From positions 1,178,378 through 1,242,377 of the forward strand of contig NZ_JADYWF010000001.1 in the NCBI RefSeq assembly GCF_015864945.1: a DNA stretch of 64,000 nucleotides, read 5' to 3'. This DNA is from Salinibacterium sp. NG253 (lineage in GTDB: Bacteria; Actinomycetota; Actinomycetes; Actinomycetales; Microbacteriaceae). Positions 36,676 to 45,350 of this stretch are shown here, piece by piece. Position 1 is the stretch's first letter; the number at the start of each line of letters is the position of its first letter. A model generated the notes under the pieces. The model was given only the letters and a program-made list of their open reading frames with translations, ran no database searches and had not been told where the DNA came from. The position numbers and the translations under genes are program-made.

Positions 36676-36701
36676 TTCCCGCCTCACTAGTGAGGCGGGA
36701 A
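36676..36701. terminator. Bidirectional terminator between the methyltransferase and a DUF4190 gene
   Basis: Perfect 13-bp palindrome-type hairpin, TTCCCGCCTCACT/AGTGAGGCGGGAA, flanked by A/T; convergent genes on both sides. Confidence 0.85.
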
Positions 36702-36720
36702 AATCGGCACGCGTTAAGAC

Positions 36721-37707
36721 TTAGTAGCCGTAGCCATAGCCGTTTCCACCAACGAAGATGAACGGCAGCAAGAAGGCAACCGCAATAAAGATACCGACGA
36801 TCAGGCTGAGGCCGATTCCGACGTAACCCGTGATGAGACCGGTGAGCCAGAACGGGCGGGCATACTTCTGCTTCTTCTGGGCAAGGTGGCCGAGAACAAC
36901 CGCGGCCAGCGCCGGCAAGAAGCCCATGCCGATGAAGGTAAACAACAATCCGGCGATTCCGGTAACCATCGAGGCGATGGAAAGCCCCTGAGGGGGGCCA
37001 GCCGGAACGGGGGTGAACGAAGCCTGCCCGGGAGTAGTCGTGTTTGCATAGCCGGGAACCGGAGTTCCACTCGGAGCCGCGTAAGGGTCACCGGCCGTAG
37101 GCGCGGCAGAAGCGGCTGGTGCTGCGGGAGGAACAGCCGGAGCTTCGGGAGCACTCGACGCAGCCGTTGATGCCCCGGCGGCCTTCGGCGCTGGCGGGAC
37201 GGGCGGCACGCTTGCTGCTGCGCTGCCAGCCGTCACTGCCGCCGCGGATGTGGCAGTAGTGGTGGCAGGCGTTGCAGCAGGTGGTGTGGCTGGTGTCGCT
37301 GAGTCATTTGCGTTGGCTGCCTTAGCCGCTGCGGTCGTGGCCGCTGTTGTCTTAGCAGCGGCAGCCTTGGTCGCCGCCGCCTTGGTGGTTGCAGCTTTAG
37401 CTGTTGTCGACTTTGCGGCCGTGGCCTGTGCGGCAGTTGCTTTCGCCGCTGCGGGCTTCGCAGTCGCGCTCTTGGTCGCGCTGACCTTCGGCGCAGCAGT
37501 GACCTTAGGCGCGGCGGTTACCTTGGCCGCGGAAGTCGATTTGGAGGCAGCAGTTGACTTAGCAGCGGTCGACTTAGAGGCAGGCGACTTCTTCGCTGCG
37601 GGCTTCTTGGCCGAGGGGGTGGCTTTCGCCAGGGTCTCGTCAGAAGTTGAGGACGCGCCGGGCGTTGAGATCGACGGAATTGAGTCGTCTGAGTTGTTGG
37701 TAGCCAT
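36721..37707 (-). CDS. DUF4190 membrane protein with long Lys/Ala-rich N-terminal tail
   Basis: 328 residues from the ATG at 37707. Residues about 25-145 are almost only Lys, Ala, Thr, Ser (units like AAKSTAA, KVTAAPK), resembling histone H1-like tails; 145-230 is Pro/Ala-rich; the C-terminal ~95 residues form two to three membrane helices with the DUF4190 motif VVLGHLAQKKQKYARPFW. It ends in GNGYGYGY. Function unknown; the basic tail would be cytoplasmic and could bind nucleic acid or another polyanion. No ribosome site; TAAAGT 6 nt upstream suggests a leaderless mRNA. Confidence 0.8.
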   Translation of the reverse strand: MATNNSDDSIPSISTPGASSTSDETLAKATPSAKKPAAKKSPASKSTAAKSTAASKSTSAAKVTAAPKVTAAPKVSATKSATAKPAAAKATAAQATAAKSTTAKAATTKAAATKAAAAKTTAATTAAAKAANANDSATPATPPAATPATTTATSAAAVTAGSAAASVPPVPPAPKAAGASTAASSAPEAPAVPPAAPAASAAPTAGDPYAAPSGTPVPGYANTTTPGQASFTPVPAGPPQGLSIASMVTGIAGLLFTFIGMGFLPALAAVVLGHLAQKKQKYARPFWLTGLITGYVGIGLSLIVGIFIAVAFLLPFIFVGGNGYGYGY

Positions 37708-37713
37708 GCGCAC

Positions 37714-37719
37714 ACTTTA
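37714..37719 (-). promoter_or_regulatory. -10 box (TAAAGT) for the Lys/Ala-rich DUF4190 gene
   Basis: TAAAGT ends 6 nt before the ATG at 37707 on the minus strand; no Shine-Dalgarno. Confidence 0.45.
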
Positions 37720-37736
37720 GCAAGACTCTCCCCACA

Positions 37737-37770
37737 GAAAAGGGCCCGCACTCGCGTGCGGGCCCTTTTC
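37737..37770. terminator. Terminator between two DUF4190 genes
   Basis: 15-bp perfect stem GAAAAGGGCCCGCAC / GTGCGGGCCCTTTTC with a 4-nt loop, directly upstream of the promoter of the next gene. It should separate the two transcription units. Confidence 0.9.
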
Positions 37771-37782
37771 GTGCGTTGCTGC

Positions 37783-38061
37783 TTAGTACGAGGTTCCTGC
37801 AGCGCCGAGGGCGATGACGAAGCCGATGGCGAGGAAGAGGAAGACAACGAAGCCGAGGTATCCGAGGATGAGGCCGATGATGGCGAGAACGTTACCCTGC
37901 TCACCGGTCTTCTTGATCTGGCTCAAGCTGATGTGCCCGAGGATGATGCCGACGAGGCTGAGCCCCAGAACCGACGTCACGAGGGAGATGATCGAGAGGA
38001 CGTTCCATTTGGCAACCGGCGCGCCTGCGGGCGATGCGGCGTAAGGCGTGGGTTCTGACAT
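37783..38061 (-). CDS. Short DUF4190 membrane protein
   Basis: 92 residues from the ATG at 38061 (AAGGAGA upstream); the longer frame to 38133 is rejected. A short Pro/Ala-rich N-terminus (SEPTPYAASPAGAPV) precedes two membrane helices with the DUF4190 loop GIILGHISLSQIKKTGEQGNVLA. It is the closest of the three to the zinc-ribbon protein at 13.6 kb. Function unknown. Confidence 0.82.
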   Translation of the reverse strand: MSEPTPYAASPAGAPVAKWNVLSIISLVTSVLGLSLVGIILGHISLSQIKKTGEQGNVLAIIGLILGYLGFVVFLFLAIGFVIALGAAGTSY

Positions 38062-38161
38062 GACGAAGGTCTCCTTAGATGATGATGCCGAAACCGGCGC
38101 CCCTATATTCTCAGCCTGAAAGATGCCTGTCAACGCAGGCCAACCAGAATTTACTGCGGCG

Positions 38162-39295
38162 TTACGCCTGAATGCGGGTGACGGGAAGCGTGGAATCAGC
38201 GCTAAAGCCCAAAGTTGAGGGCTCTTTGCGCGCCATAATCAACTGGGCGCCCAGCGCCGCGATCATCGCCCCGTTGTCGGTGCACAACGACAACGGCGGA
38301 ATGCGCAATTCAATTCCCGCCTCGGCGCACCGCTCGGCAGCAAGTTCGCGTACGCGGGCGTTCGCCACGACTCCACCCCCGAGCAGAAGGCGGGGAACCC
38401 CACGATCAACGCAGGCTGCGACAGCCTTGGTGAGGAGTACATCAACGACGGCCTCGCGGAAACTTGCTGCGACATCCGCAATCGAAAAGTCGGTACCCGC
38501 GTCCTGCTCGCGCTCAACCCAACGAGCGACCGAGGTTTTGAGACCCGAGAACGAGAAGTCGTAACGGTGACGATCAACATCTTTGGCATGGGTGAGTCCG
38601 CGCGGAAAACGGATCGCCTTCGGGTTGCCACCGATTGCCACTCGATCGATCTGGGGTCCACCGGGATAGGGCAAGCCCAACAAGCGCGCGACCTTATCGA
38701 ATGCCTCGCCCGCAGCGTCATCAATCGTCTCGCCGAGGAGCTCAACATCAGAAACGAGATCCCGCACCAGCAGCAGAGAGGTGTGACCACCAGATACCAG
38801 CAGTGCAATAGTCGGAAGCTCAATCTCAGTGCCATCGTCGCGCAAGACATCCGCGCCGACATGACCAACCAAGTGATTGACCGCATACAGAGGCTTGCCC
38901 GTGGCTACCGAGAGTGCCTTGGCCGCCGCGACTCCCACCATGAGAGCGCCCGCAAGCCCCGGGCCGCTCGTGACCGCGATCGCATCCAGCTCAGACAGTT
39001 CAACGCCGGCTTCGGCGAGCGCCTGCTCGAGCGCCGGTTGCATTGCCTCGAGGTGCGCGCGAGCCGCAACTTCGGGAACCACGCCCCCGTAGCGAGCGTG
39101 CTCATCCATCGACGACGAGATCACATTGGCCAGCAATTGATTGCCGCGCACGATACCGATTCCGGTCTCGTCACAGCTCGTCTCGATGCCAAGCACGAGT
39201 GGATTTGTGGTGTTGGCGGGAAGCTGACCCGAGAGGGCAGAGCGTGCTACCGCTGAAGCTGGATTCGGGGCCAGATTCGGAGCCGGATTCGACAT
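38162..39295 (-). CDS. tsaD: tRNA N6-adenosine threonylcarbamoyltransferase TsaD
   Basis: Transfers the threonylcarbamoyl group to A37 of ANN-decoding tRNAs (t6A), with TsaB and TsaE. 377 residues. Landmarks: [17 protein letters not shown], the metal-binding His141 and His145 in [42 protein letters not shown] and [14 protein letters not shown]. About 30 extra residues, rich in Pro/Asn/Ala, precede the usual N-terminus; kept because the ATG overlaps the rimI stop by one nt (TGATG). Part of the alr-tsaE-tsaB-rimI-tsaD block. Confidence 0.96.
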   Translation of the reverse strand: MSNPAPNLAPNPASAVARSALSGQLPANTTNPLVLGIETSCDETGIGIVRGNQLLANVISSSMDEHARYGGVVPEVAARAHLEAMQPALEQALAEAGVELSELDAIAVTSGPGLAGALMVGVAAAKALSVATGKPLYAVNHLVGHVGADVLRDDGTEIELPTIALLVSGGHTSLLLVRDLVSDVELLGETIDDAAGEAFDKVARLLGLPYPGGPQIDRVAIGGNPKAIRFPRGLTHAKDVDRHRYDFSFSGLKTSVARWVEREQDAGTDFSIADVAASFREAVVDVLLTKAVAACVDRGVPRLLLGGGVVANARVRELAAERCAEAGIELRIPPLSLCTDNGAMIAALGAQLIMARKEPSTLGFSADSTLPVTRIQA

Positions 39296-39786
39296 CAGGC
39301 ACCCACCGCGGGAGAAAGTTTGGGCTCAGGAATAGTGAGTCGCATCACAATGGCATCAACCCCATCCGGTTGGTAATAGTTCGGTCGCACCGCAATGCGC
39401 TCAAAGCCGAGCGAGTCATACAGGCGCTGCGCAGAGGGATTATCGTCGCGCACCTCAAGGAAGAGCTCGCTCGCCCCGCGATCGCGCGCTTCCACCATCA
39501 GCGCGTGCATCAGCGCACGACCGATTCCCTGACGGCGAGCATCCGGAGAAACAGCAATCGTCTGGATGTCAGCCTGGGGCGACCGGAACGGCGAACGCAA
39601 TCCTGCATAGGCCGTGACCACTGCGGGCTCCCCCACCGGATGCGCGATCACGTAGTACCCGTGGTTGTCGCGAATCTCGGCACGCATCATGTCACTCGAC
39701 CAGGCATCGTTCGCGAACTCGCTGGTCTCAATCGCCATGATGGCGTCGAGGTCGCTCTCGGTCGCGCGGCGTAATTGCCAGCTCAT
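39295..39786 (-). CDS. rimI: Ribosomal-protein-alanine N-acetyltransferase RimI (GNAT family)
   Basis: 163 residues. GNAT fold with acetyl-CoA loop [21 protein letters not shown] and [23 protein letters not shown] at the C-terminal end, typical of RimI. It acetylates the N-terminus of ribosomal protein S18 in E. coli; the target here is inferred from family and from its usual place between tsaB and tsaD. Overlaps tsaB by 4 nt and tsaD by 1 nt. Confidence 0.93.
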   Translation of the reverse strand: MSWQLRRATESDLDAIMAIETSEFANDAWSSDMMRAEIRDNHGYYVIAHPVGEPAVVTAYAGLRSPFRSPQADIQTIAVSPDARRQGIGRALMHALMVEARDRGASELFLEVRDDNPSAQRLYDSLGFERIAVRPNYYQPDGVDAIVMRLTIPEPKLSPAVGA

Positions 39787-40403
39787 GCGGTTACTCGTTT
39801 CGGCCCTGCGGAGAGCGTGACATCTGGCGAACGCAAGTAGAGCGCCTCTTCGCCGGCAAAAGGACGGTGGTGTTCGCGCAGCAGGAATGCGAGCCGTGCC
39901 AAGTTCGAGGCGTGCACGGGTTGCGAATCCCTCAGGTGAAAGTGCTCGAAATTCGGGACGCTAGCGGCGAGCTCGGCGGCGGGAGCGAGCGCCGGGCCAG
40001 CAACGCGCACGGGCAGCCCCGCGGCATCCGATCCCTCGTACGTTGACCAGTACAGTTCCTTGCGACGGGCATCGGTGGCCACGACGATCGGTTCCGTTTC
40101 CCCGAGCGCTAGTGCGTCATGCGTCACGACAGGCAGCAGCGGAAGGCCAGCGCCAAAGGCAAAAGCTCGAGCCGCCACAATACCAACGCGCAGGCCCGTA
40201 AAGGGGCCGGGGCCCATTCCCGCCACGACACCGGTCAGGTCGGTTACAGCGCACTCAGCATCGGTCAGGCAGCCGCGGATGAAGTCGCCAACGACTTCGG
40301 CGTGCTTGCGAGTATCCGAAGAATTGTGTTCCGCTCTCACCACGCCCTGAGCGTCGACGATCGCAACGCTCGTGCCCGCCGAGGTATCAATCGCTAACAG
40401 CAT
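39783..40403 (-). CDS. tsaB: tRNA threonylcarbamoyladenosine biosynthesis protein TsaB
   Basis: 206 residues from the ATG at 40403, where the conserved MLLAIDTSAGTSVAIVD start lies. ASKHA-fold partner of TsaD: VAGMGPGPFTGLRVGIVAARAFA is the family signature. It lacks catalytic metal sites and supports TsaD in t6A synthesis. Overlaps tsaE by 17 nt and rimI by 4 nt. Confidence 0.94.
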   Translation of the reverse strand: MLLAIDTSAGTSVAIVDAQGVVRAEHNSSDTRKHAEVVGDFIRGCLTDAECAVTDLTGVVAGMGPGPFTGLRVGIVAARAFAFGAGLPLLPVVTHDALALGETEPIVVATDARRKELYWSTYEGSDAAGLPVRVAGPALAPAAELAASVPNFEHFHLRDSQPVHASNLARLAFLLREHHRPFAGEEALYLRSPDVTLSAGPKRVTA

Positions 40404-40959
40404 TGAGCCACTCCATGTCTGCCCATCTCGGGCCACTTCCCGTCACGGTCACGGTGCGCGGCTCGATCGCCTCGTCAGCAAAATCGTCGGCGTGATCGCT
40501 GGAGGCGTCGACGCCATCTGAATCGGGATCCTCATCTGCCGCCCCGGCGCCCACCGGGCGCACAATGTCGACCGTGAGCCAACTTTCGCTCACGCCGTCG
40601 AGCAAGCCAGCGCCCCATTCGACGACCACAATGGATGACTCAAAGTCGATGTCGAGGTCGTCGAGCTCTACGGCACTACCAAGACGGTATGCGTCGACGT
40701 GCACGAGCGGTGGCGCCTCCGCCTGCGAAGCTTCTGCTCCCGAATCGTCGAGTCTCGGATGCGTGCGCGCCAGCACAAAAGTGGGGCTCGTGACCGTACC
40801 CCGGATGCCGAGAGTCTCCCCGATCGCGCGCGTCAGCGTGGTCTTTCCGGCACCGAGCTCACCATTGAGCATCACCAGATCGCCCGCCACAAGTTGCGCG
40901 GCGATGACGGCACCCAGCTCGGCCATGCGGTCGGGAGAAGCGATTGTCAGTGTGGTCAC
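40387..40959 (-). CDS. tsaE: tRNA threonylcarbamoyladenosine biosynthesis ATPase TsaE
   Basis: 190 residues. P-loop NGELGAGKTTLTRAIGETLG at 32-51, TSPTFVLARTH (switch) and VHVDAYRLGSAVELDDLDID; VVVEWGAGL completes the core. An acidic insert of about 35 residues near 138-170 (EDPDSDGVDASSDHADDFAD) is not part of the usual fold. Essential partner of TsaB/TsaD. Overlaps alr by 4 nt and tsaB by 17 nt. Confidence 0.92.
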   Translation of the reverse strand: MTTLTIASPDRMAELGAVIAAQLVAGDLVMLNGELGAGKTTLTRAIGETLGIRGTVTSPTFVLARTHPRLDDSGAEASQAEAPPLVHVDAYRLGSAVELDDLDIDFESSIVVVEWGAGLLDGVSESWLTVDIVRPVGAGAADEDPDSDGVDASSDHADDFADEAIEPRTVTVTGSGPRWADMEWLNAVSD

Positions 40960-42056
40960 GACTCATACCTACGAGTTACACGGGAACCGATGCGGGTCAC
41001 GATTTCGTAGTTGATAGTGTCAGCGGCTGCCGCCCAGTCATCCGCCGTCGGCACCGATTGTGCTGGGTCGCCGAACAGAACTGCCCGATCGCCGACTGCG
41101 ACGTTCGCATTGCCCATGTCGATAACAATTTGGTCCATCGCGACACGACCCGCGACTCGACCGACGACACCATTGATTGACACCGGTCCGCGATTGGAGG
41201 CATGACGGGGCACCCCATCGCCGTAGCCGAGCGGCACGAGCGCGAGCGTGGTGTCTTGCTCGCAGCGGTAGGAGTAGCCATAGGAAACCCCAGAACCGGC
41301 AGTAACGCGCTTCACCGACACGACAGGAGCGCTGAGGGTCATGGCGGGTACGAGACCGAGTGCCGCAGCATCCACATCGGGGGCGGGTGACAGCCCATAA
41401 CTGCTGATGCCCACGCGAACGAGGTCGAAACGGGCAGAAGGATGCTTGATGGCGCCCTCCGACGCCGCAAGGTGGCGCAGCTCGGGGCGGAGCCCTACCG
41501 ACTCTGCCATGGCGACGGCGGCCGAGAACTGCTCGATCTGGTCAGCGTCGTGCTCGGCGCCCGCATTGGCCAGGTGACTCCAGAGACCCCGCACGCGAAT
41601 GCGACCCGCGAGCTCGTGAACAACTGCTGCCTCGAAGAACTGGTGCCACTCTTCCAAGAAAGCGCCATTGCGGTGCAGCCCTGTATCGACTTTCAAGTGG
41701 ACGAACGCAGTATCGGATGTCGCGGCAACCTCATGCAGCTGCTCGGTGCTGCTCACGCCGAGGTCGATGTTCGCGCGAACCGCTTCGCCAAACGCTGCCC
41801 CCGGCTGGTGTAACCACGCCAGCAGCGGAGCGTCGATGCCGGCGCCGCGCACGGCAAAGGCCTCGGTGAGATCAGCAACGCCGAGCCAGTCGGCGCCTCC
41901 CGCGAGAGCCGCGCGGGCACTCTCGATAGCACCGTGGCCGTAGCCATTGGCTTTGACAACAGCCATTACCTGCACCGGCGCAACGAGCGCACGCAGGGTT
42001 TCGATGTTGCGAGTGATGGCCGCCGTGTCGATAGTGGCGAGTCGAAGATCAGCCAT
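40956..42056 (-). CDS. alr: Alanine racemase
   Basis: Makes D-alanine for peptidoglycan. 366 residues from the ATG at 42056. PLP lysine Lys35 in VMAVVKANGYGHGA; LHRNGAFLEEW; second-domain GVSYGYSYRCEQ with the catalytic Tyr region, and GRVAMDQIVIDMG. Overlaps acpS by 8 nt and tsaE by 4 nt. Standard length and motifs. Confidence 0.96.
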   Translation of the reverse strand: MADLRLATIDTAAITRNIETLRALVAPVQVMAVVKANGYGHGAIESARAALAGGADWLGVADLTEAFAVRGAGIDAPLLAWLHQPGAAFGEAVRANIDLGVSSTEQLHEVAATSDTAFVHLKVDTGLHRNGAFLEEWHQFFEAAVVHELAGRIRVRGLWSHLANAGAEHDADQIEQFSAAVAMAESVGLRPELRHLAASEGAIKHPSARFDLVRVGISSYGLSPAPDVDAAALGLVPAMTLSAPVVSVKRVTAGSGVSYGYSYRCEQDTTLALVPLGYGDGVPRHASNRGPVSINGVVGRVAGRVAMDQIVIDMGNANVAVGDRAVLFGDPAQSVPTADDWAAAADTINYEIVTRIGSRVTRRYES

Positions 42057-42423
42057 GGTGTGCCTCCGCGATGACATAGGCGATCGCGATTCCGGCGTCG
42101 TGACTCATCGACAGGTGCACCGAGGTGATTCCGCGACGTTCGGCAATGGTTTTGGTCGAATTGTAGAGCTCAAGCGAAGGATTGCCGAGCTGGTCAGAAA
42201 CCACCCGCATGTCGTGCCAGGTGACTCCCGCAGAATCGCCGAGGGCTTTGATGAGTGCTTCTTTCGCCGCAAAACGCCCTGCTAGCGAGCGCAGGGGTCG
42301 CGGTTTACCGTCTTTGAGTTGTTCGCTCTCAGAGAACAGGCGCGATGTGAGGGTCGGTGTGCGCTGCAGCGCTCGCTCGAAGCGGGCGATATCAACGACA
42401 TCCACACCGATCCCCACAATCAC
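42049..42423 (-). CDS. acpS: Holo-[acyl-carrier-protein] synthase
   Basis: Transfers 4'-phosphopantetheine from CoA to ACP. 124 residues. Metal ligands Asp8 (GIGVDVVDIARFE) and Glu55 (GRFAAKEALIKALG) are both in their usual places; VHLSMSHDAGIAIAYVI is the C-terminal motif. Placed between glmS (8-nt gap) and alr (8-nt overlap). Its biochemical link to coaA, 2 kb away, is through CoA. Confidence 0.95.
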   Translation of the reverse strand: MIVGIGVDVVDIARFERALQRTPTLTSRLFSESEQLKDGKPRPLRSLAGRFAAKEALIKALGDSAGVTWHDMRVVSDQLGNPSLELYNSTKTIAERRGITSVHLSMSHDAGIAIAYVIAEAHHG

Positions 42424-42431
42424 TGTGAAAC

Positions 42432-44282
42432 CTATTCGACGGTGACAGACTTCGCGAGGTTGCGAGGCTGATCGACGTCGAGTCCCTTCGCAGCAGAAAG
42501 CTCCATGCCGAAGATGTGCAACGGAATGACAGCAAGCAGCGGCTCAAAGAACGAGCCAGCCAACGGAATCGGAATAACCTCATCGGCGAACGGCAGCACT
42601 GCGGCATCGCCCTTCTCGGCGATCGCAATAACCCGGGCGCCTCGAGCACGGATCTCCTGAATGTTGGAGACAACCTTCTTGTGCAAAGAGTTCGGGTCGC
42701 GGGGGCTCGGAACGATCACGAAGACAACCTGACCAGGCTCAATGAGCGCAATCGGACCGTGCTTGAGCTCGCCAGCGGCAAAACCCTCCGCGTGAATATA
42801 CGCGAGCTCCTTGAGCTTGAGCGCGCCTTCAAGGGCGATCGGGTAGCCAACGTGGCGACCGAGGAAGAGCACCGACTGGGTGTCTGTCATCCAATGAGCC
42901 AGCTGTTTGATCGACTGCGAGGTCACCAAGACCTCAGAGATCTTGTCAGGAATCGCCTGCAACTCGGCAACGTTCTCGCGAATCTCCTCATCGCTGAGCG
43001 TGCCGCGCACGCCCGCAATGTGCAGACCAATCAAGTACAGCGCGGTCGCTTGGGCGACGAAAGCCTTCGTGGATGCCACAGCAACCTCAGGACCAGCGTG
43101 CGTGTACACAACAGCGTGCGATTCGCGCGGAATCGTTGCGCCGTGCGTGTTGCACACCGAGACAACCTTCGCGCCGGACTCCATCGCGAACTTGACCGCC
43201 ATGAGCGTGTCCATCGTTTCGCCGGACTGGCTGATCGAGATCACAAGCGTGCGATCCGTGAGAATCGGGTTGCGGTAGCGGAACTCGTGAGCGAGCTCAA
43301 CATCGACAGGAACGCGCGCCCACGCCTCGATGGCGTACTTGCCGAGCATTCCCGCGTAGGCCGCGGTTCCACACGCAATGATGACGATACGGTCGATGTT
43401 CGCAATGACATCGTCTCCGAGGGGCTCGAATTCGGTGAGCTTGACCAGCCCATCCTGAACGCGACCAAGAATGGTGTTGGCTACGGCATCCGGCTCTTCG
43501 CTGATTTCCTTCGCCATGAAGCTCGACCAGCCACCCTTTTCGGATGCTGAGGCGTCCCAGGCGATGTCGAATTCCTCAACCTCAACCGGGTTACCGTCGA
43601 AGTCGATGACATCTACAGAGTCGGGACGGATCGTAACGATCTGGTCTTGGCCAATCGCAACAGCGCGACGCGTGAACTCTACGAAAGCCGCAACGTCAGA
43701 GCCCAAGAAGTTCTCGCCGTCGCCCAAACCGATGACGAGCGGAGAGTTGCGGCGAGCGCCGACAACAACACGTGGCTGGTCTTGGTGTACCGCGAGGAGA
43801 GTAAAAGCGCCCTCAAGACGCGAAACGACGCTCTGCATCGCAGCGGTGAGGTCACCCGTCTTGTCGTACTCGCGCCCGATCAGAAGGGCTGCAACCTCAG
43901 TGTCGGTCTCGCTAATGAACGTTTCGCCCTCGAGGAGCAACTCGTTCTTCAGCTCAGAGAAGTTCTCGATAATGCCGTTGTGGATCAGCGCGAGTTTGGA
44001 GTCGCGGCTCAAGTGCGGGTGAGCATTCACGTCGGTGGGGCCACCGTGGGTTGCCCAGCGGGTGTGGCCGATTCCGGTGGCGCCATTGCCCAAAGGGTCG
44101 GCTTCAAGATCATCCAAGAGCATCTGCAGCTTGCCTGCACGCTTGCGCGTTCCGAGCACTCCAGCCTCGTCGATAATCGCGACACCGGCGGAGTCGTAAC
44201 CCCGGTATTCAAGACGCTTGAGACCGCCGAGGAGAACCTCAAGGCTTTTTTCGTTACCAACGTAACCGACGATTCCACACAT
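42432..44282 (-). CDS. glmS: Glucosamine-fructose-6-phosphate aminotransferase (isomerising)
   Basis: Makes glucosamine-6-phosphate from fructose-6-phosphate and glutamine, first step to UDP-GlcNAc. 616 residues. N-terminal nucleophile Cys2 (MCGIVGYVGNEKSLEV), glutaminase GHTRWATHGGPTDVNAHPH, then two SIS domains (ISQSGETMDTLMAVKFA, EGALKLKELAYIHAEGFAAGELKHGPIALI) and the conserved end PRNLAKSVTVE. TAAACT 7 nt before the ATG and no ribosome site: probably leaderless. First gene of the glmS-acpS-alr-tsa string. Confidence 0.98.
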   Translation of the reverse strand: MCGIVGYVGNEKSLEVLLGGLKRLEYRGYDSAGVAIIDEAGVLGTRKRAGKLQMLLDDLEADPLGNGATGIGHTRWATHGGPTDVNAHPHLSRDSKLALIHNGIIENFSELKNELLLEGETFISETDTEVAALLIGREYDKTGDLTAAMQSVVSRLEGAFTLLAVHQDQPRVVVGARRNSPLVIGLGDGENFLGSDVAAFVEFTRRAVAIGQDQIVTIRPDSVDVIDFDGNPVEVEEFDIAWDASASEKGGWSSFMAKEISEEPDAVANTILGRVQDGLVKLTEFEPLGDDVIANIDRIVIIACGTAAYAGMLGKYAIEAWARVPVDVELAHEFRYRNPILTDRTLVISISQSGETMDTLMAVKFAMESGAKVVSVCNTHGATIPRESHAVVYTHAGPEVAVASTKAFVAQATALYLIGLHIAGVRGTLSDEEIRENVAELQAIPDKISEVLVTSQSIKQLAHWMTDTQSVLFLGRHVGYPIALEGALKLKELAYIHAEGFAAGELKHGPIALIEPGQVVFVIVPSPRDPNSLHKKVVSNIQEIRARGARVIAIAEKGDAAVLPFADEVIPIPLAGSFFEPLLAVIPLHIFGMELSAAKGLDVDQPRNLAKSVTVE

Positions 44283-44289
44283 GGAGACG

Positions 44290-44295
44290 AGTTTA
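44290..44295 (-). promoter_or_regulatory. -10 box (TAAACT) for leaderless glmS mRNA
   Basis: TAAACT ends 7 nt before the glmS ATG. Only 55 nt separate glmS from divergent coaA, which has its own such box at 44325-44330. Confidence 0.5.
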
Positions 44296-44324
44296 GTTCC
44301 CCAAGCTGGGTATCCGTGCGCAGC

Positions 44325-44330
44325 TAGGAT
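44325..44330 (+). promoter_or_regulatory. -10 box (TAGGAT) for leaderless coaA mRNA
   Basis: TAGGAT ends 7 nt before the ATG at 44338. The AGGA within it could instead act as a ribosome site on a longer mRNA. Confidence 0.45.
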
Positions 44331-44337
44331 GTTCGGG

Positions 44338-45285
44338 ATGCATGAAAATGGCTCCGGACACGGTCACATCTCTCCCTTTCTCGAAATCGATCGGAGCGAT
44401 TGGGCTGAACTTGCCCCGAAAATGAAAGTTCCCCTGACCCAGGCGGAGCTCATTGAGCTGCGCGGACTCGGCGACGAACTCGACCTCACCGAAGTTGCTG
44501 AGGTGTATCTCCCCCTCAGCCGCCTCCTTAATCTGTACGCAGAGAACGCCCAACAGCTGCACTCTGCGACCACCCAGTTTTTGGGAGCATCCACCGGGCG
44601 CACACCGTTTGTCATTGGTGTCGCTGGGTCTGTCGCCGTGGGAAAGTCCACCATCGCCCGGCTGCTGCGCGAGCTGCTCTCCCGTTGGGAAGGCACCCCG
44701 CGCGTTGAACTTCTCACCACCGACGGCTTTCTGCACCCCAACGCTGAGCTTGAACGCCGCGGCATCCTTGAACGCAAGGGGTTCCCCGAAAGTTACGACC
44801 GTCGGGCGCTGCTGCGCTTCGTCAGCAAAATCAAAGCCGGCGAACCCGTTGTGCGCGCACCGTTCTACTCCCACTTGGCCTACGACATCATCCCGGATGC
44901 AGCAGTAACCGTGCGCAAACCCGACGTCCTCATCGTCGAAGGCCTCAACGTGCTGCAACCACCAAGCCCCGGAAATAGCCTCGCCGTCAGCGACCTCTTC
45001 GACTTCACCATCTACGTGGATGCACGTACGAGCGACATTGCGCACTGGTACGAGGAACGCTTCCTGCGGCTCCAGCGCGGCGCGTTCAGCAATCCGCGAT
45101 CCTACTTTCACCGCTTTGCCGATCTCAGCGAGAGCGCAGCCCGGGCACGCGCTCAAGAAGTGTGGAAGCGCACCAACGAACCCAACCTCATCCAGAATGT
45201 TCGCCCCACCCGACCACGGGCGTCACTCATTCTGCGCAAGGATGCGAACCATGCGGTGTCGAAGGTGCTGCTGCGCAAGACGTAG
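44338..45285 (+). CDS. coaA: Pantothenate kinase (type I)
   Basis: First step of CoA synthesis. 315 residues from the ATG at 44338; two in-frame upstream ATGs (44281, 44329) are less likely because the -10 box falls between. P-loop IGVAGSVAVGKSTIARLL near 93-110, TTDGFLHPNAELERRG, GFPESYDRRALLRF, FYSHLAYDI and IVEGLNVLQ are all type I CoaA signatures; it ends in the regulatory FVDFSIYVDA-like DFTIYVDARTSDI. Divergent from glmS. Confidence 0.96.
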   Translation: MHENGSGHGHISPFLEIDRSDWAELAPKMKVPLTQAELIELRGLGDELDLTEVAEVYLPLSRLLNLYAENAQQLHSATTQFLGASTGRTPFVIGVAGSVAVGKSTIARLLRELLSRWEGTPRVELLTTDGFLHPNAELERRGILERKGFPESYDRRALLRFVSKIKAGEPVVRAPFYSHLAYDIIPDAAVTVRKPDVLIVEGLNVLQPPSPGNSLAVSDLFDFTIYVDARTSDIAHWYEERFLRLQRGAFSNPRSYFHRFADLSESAARARAQEVWKRTNEPNLIQNVRPTRPRASLILRKDANHAVSKVLLRKT

Positions 45286-45350
45286 AGCATTGTGGCCTCG
45301 CCGGGCGCACGAGGGACTGTCGAGGGCAGCCGATGCGGCGAGAAAACTCG

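Noticed and set aside
37250-37620. Repetitive GC-rich DNA resembling a tandem repeat or CRISPR
   Set aside because: It is the coding sequence for a Lys/Ala/Thr/Ser-rich tail with irregular codon-level repeats, no spacer-repeat structure.
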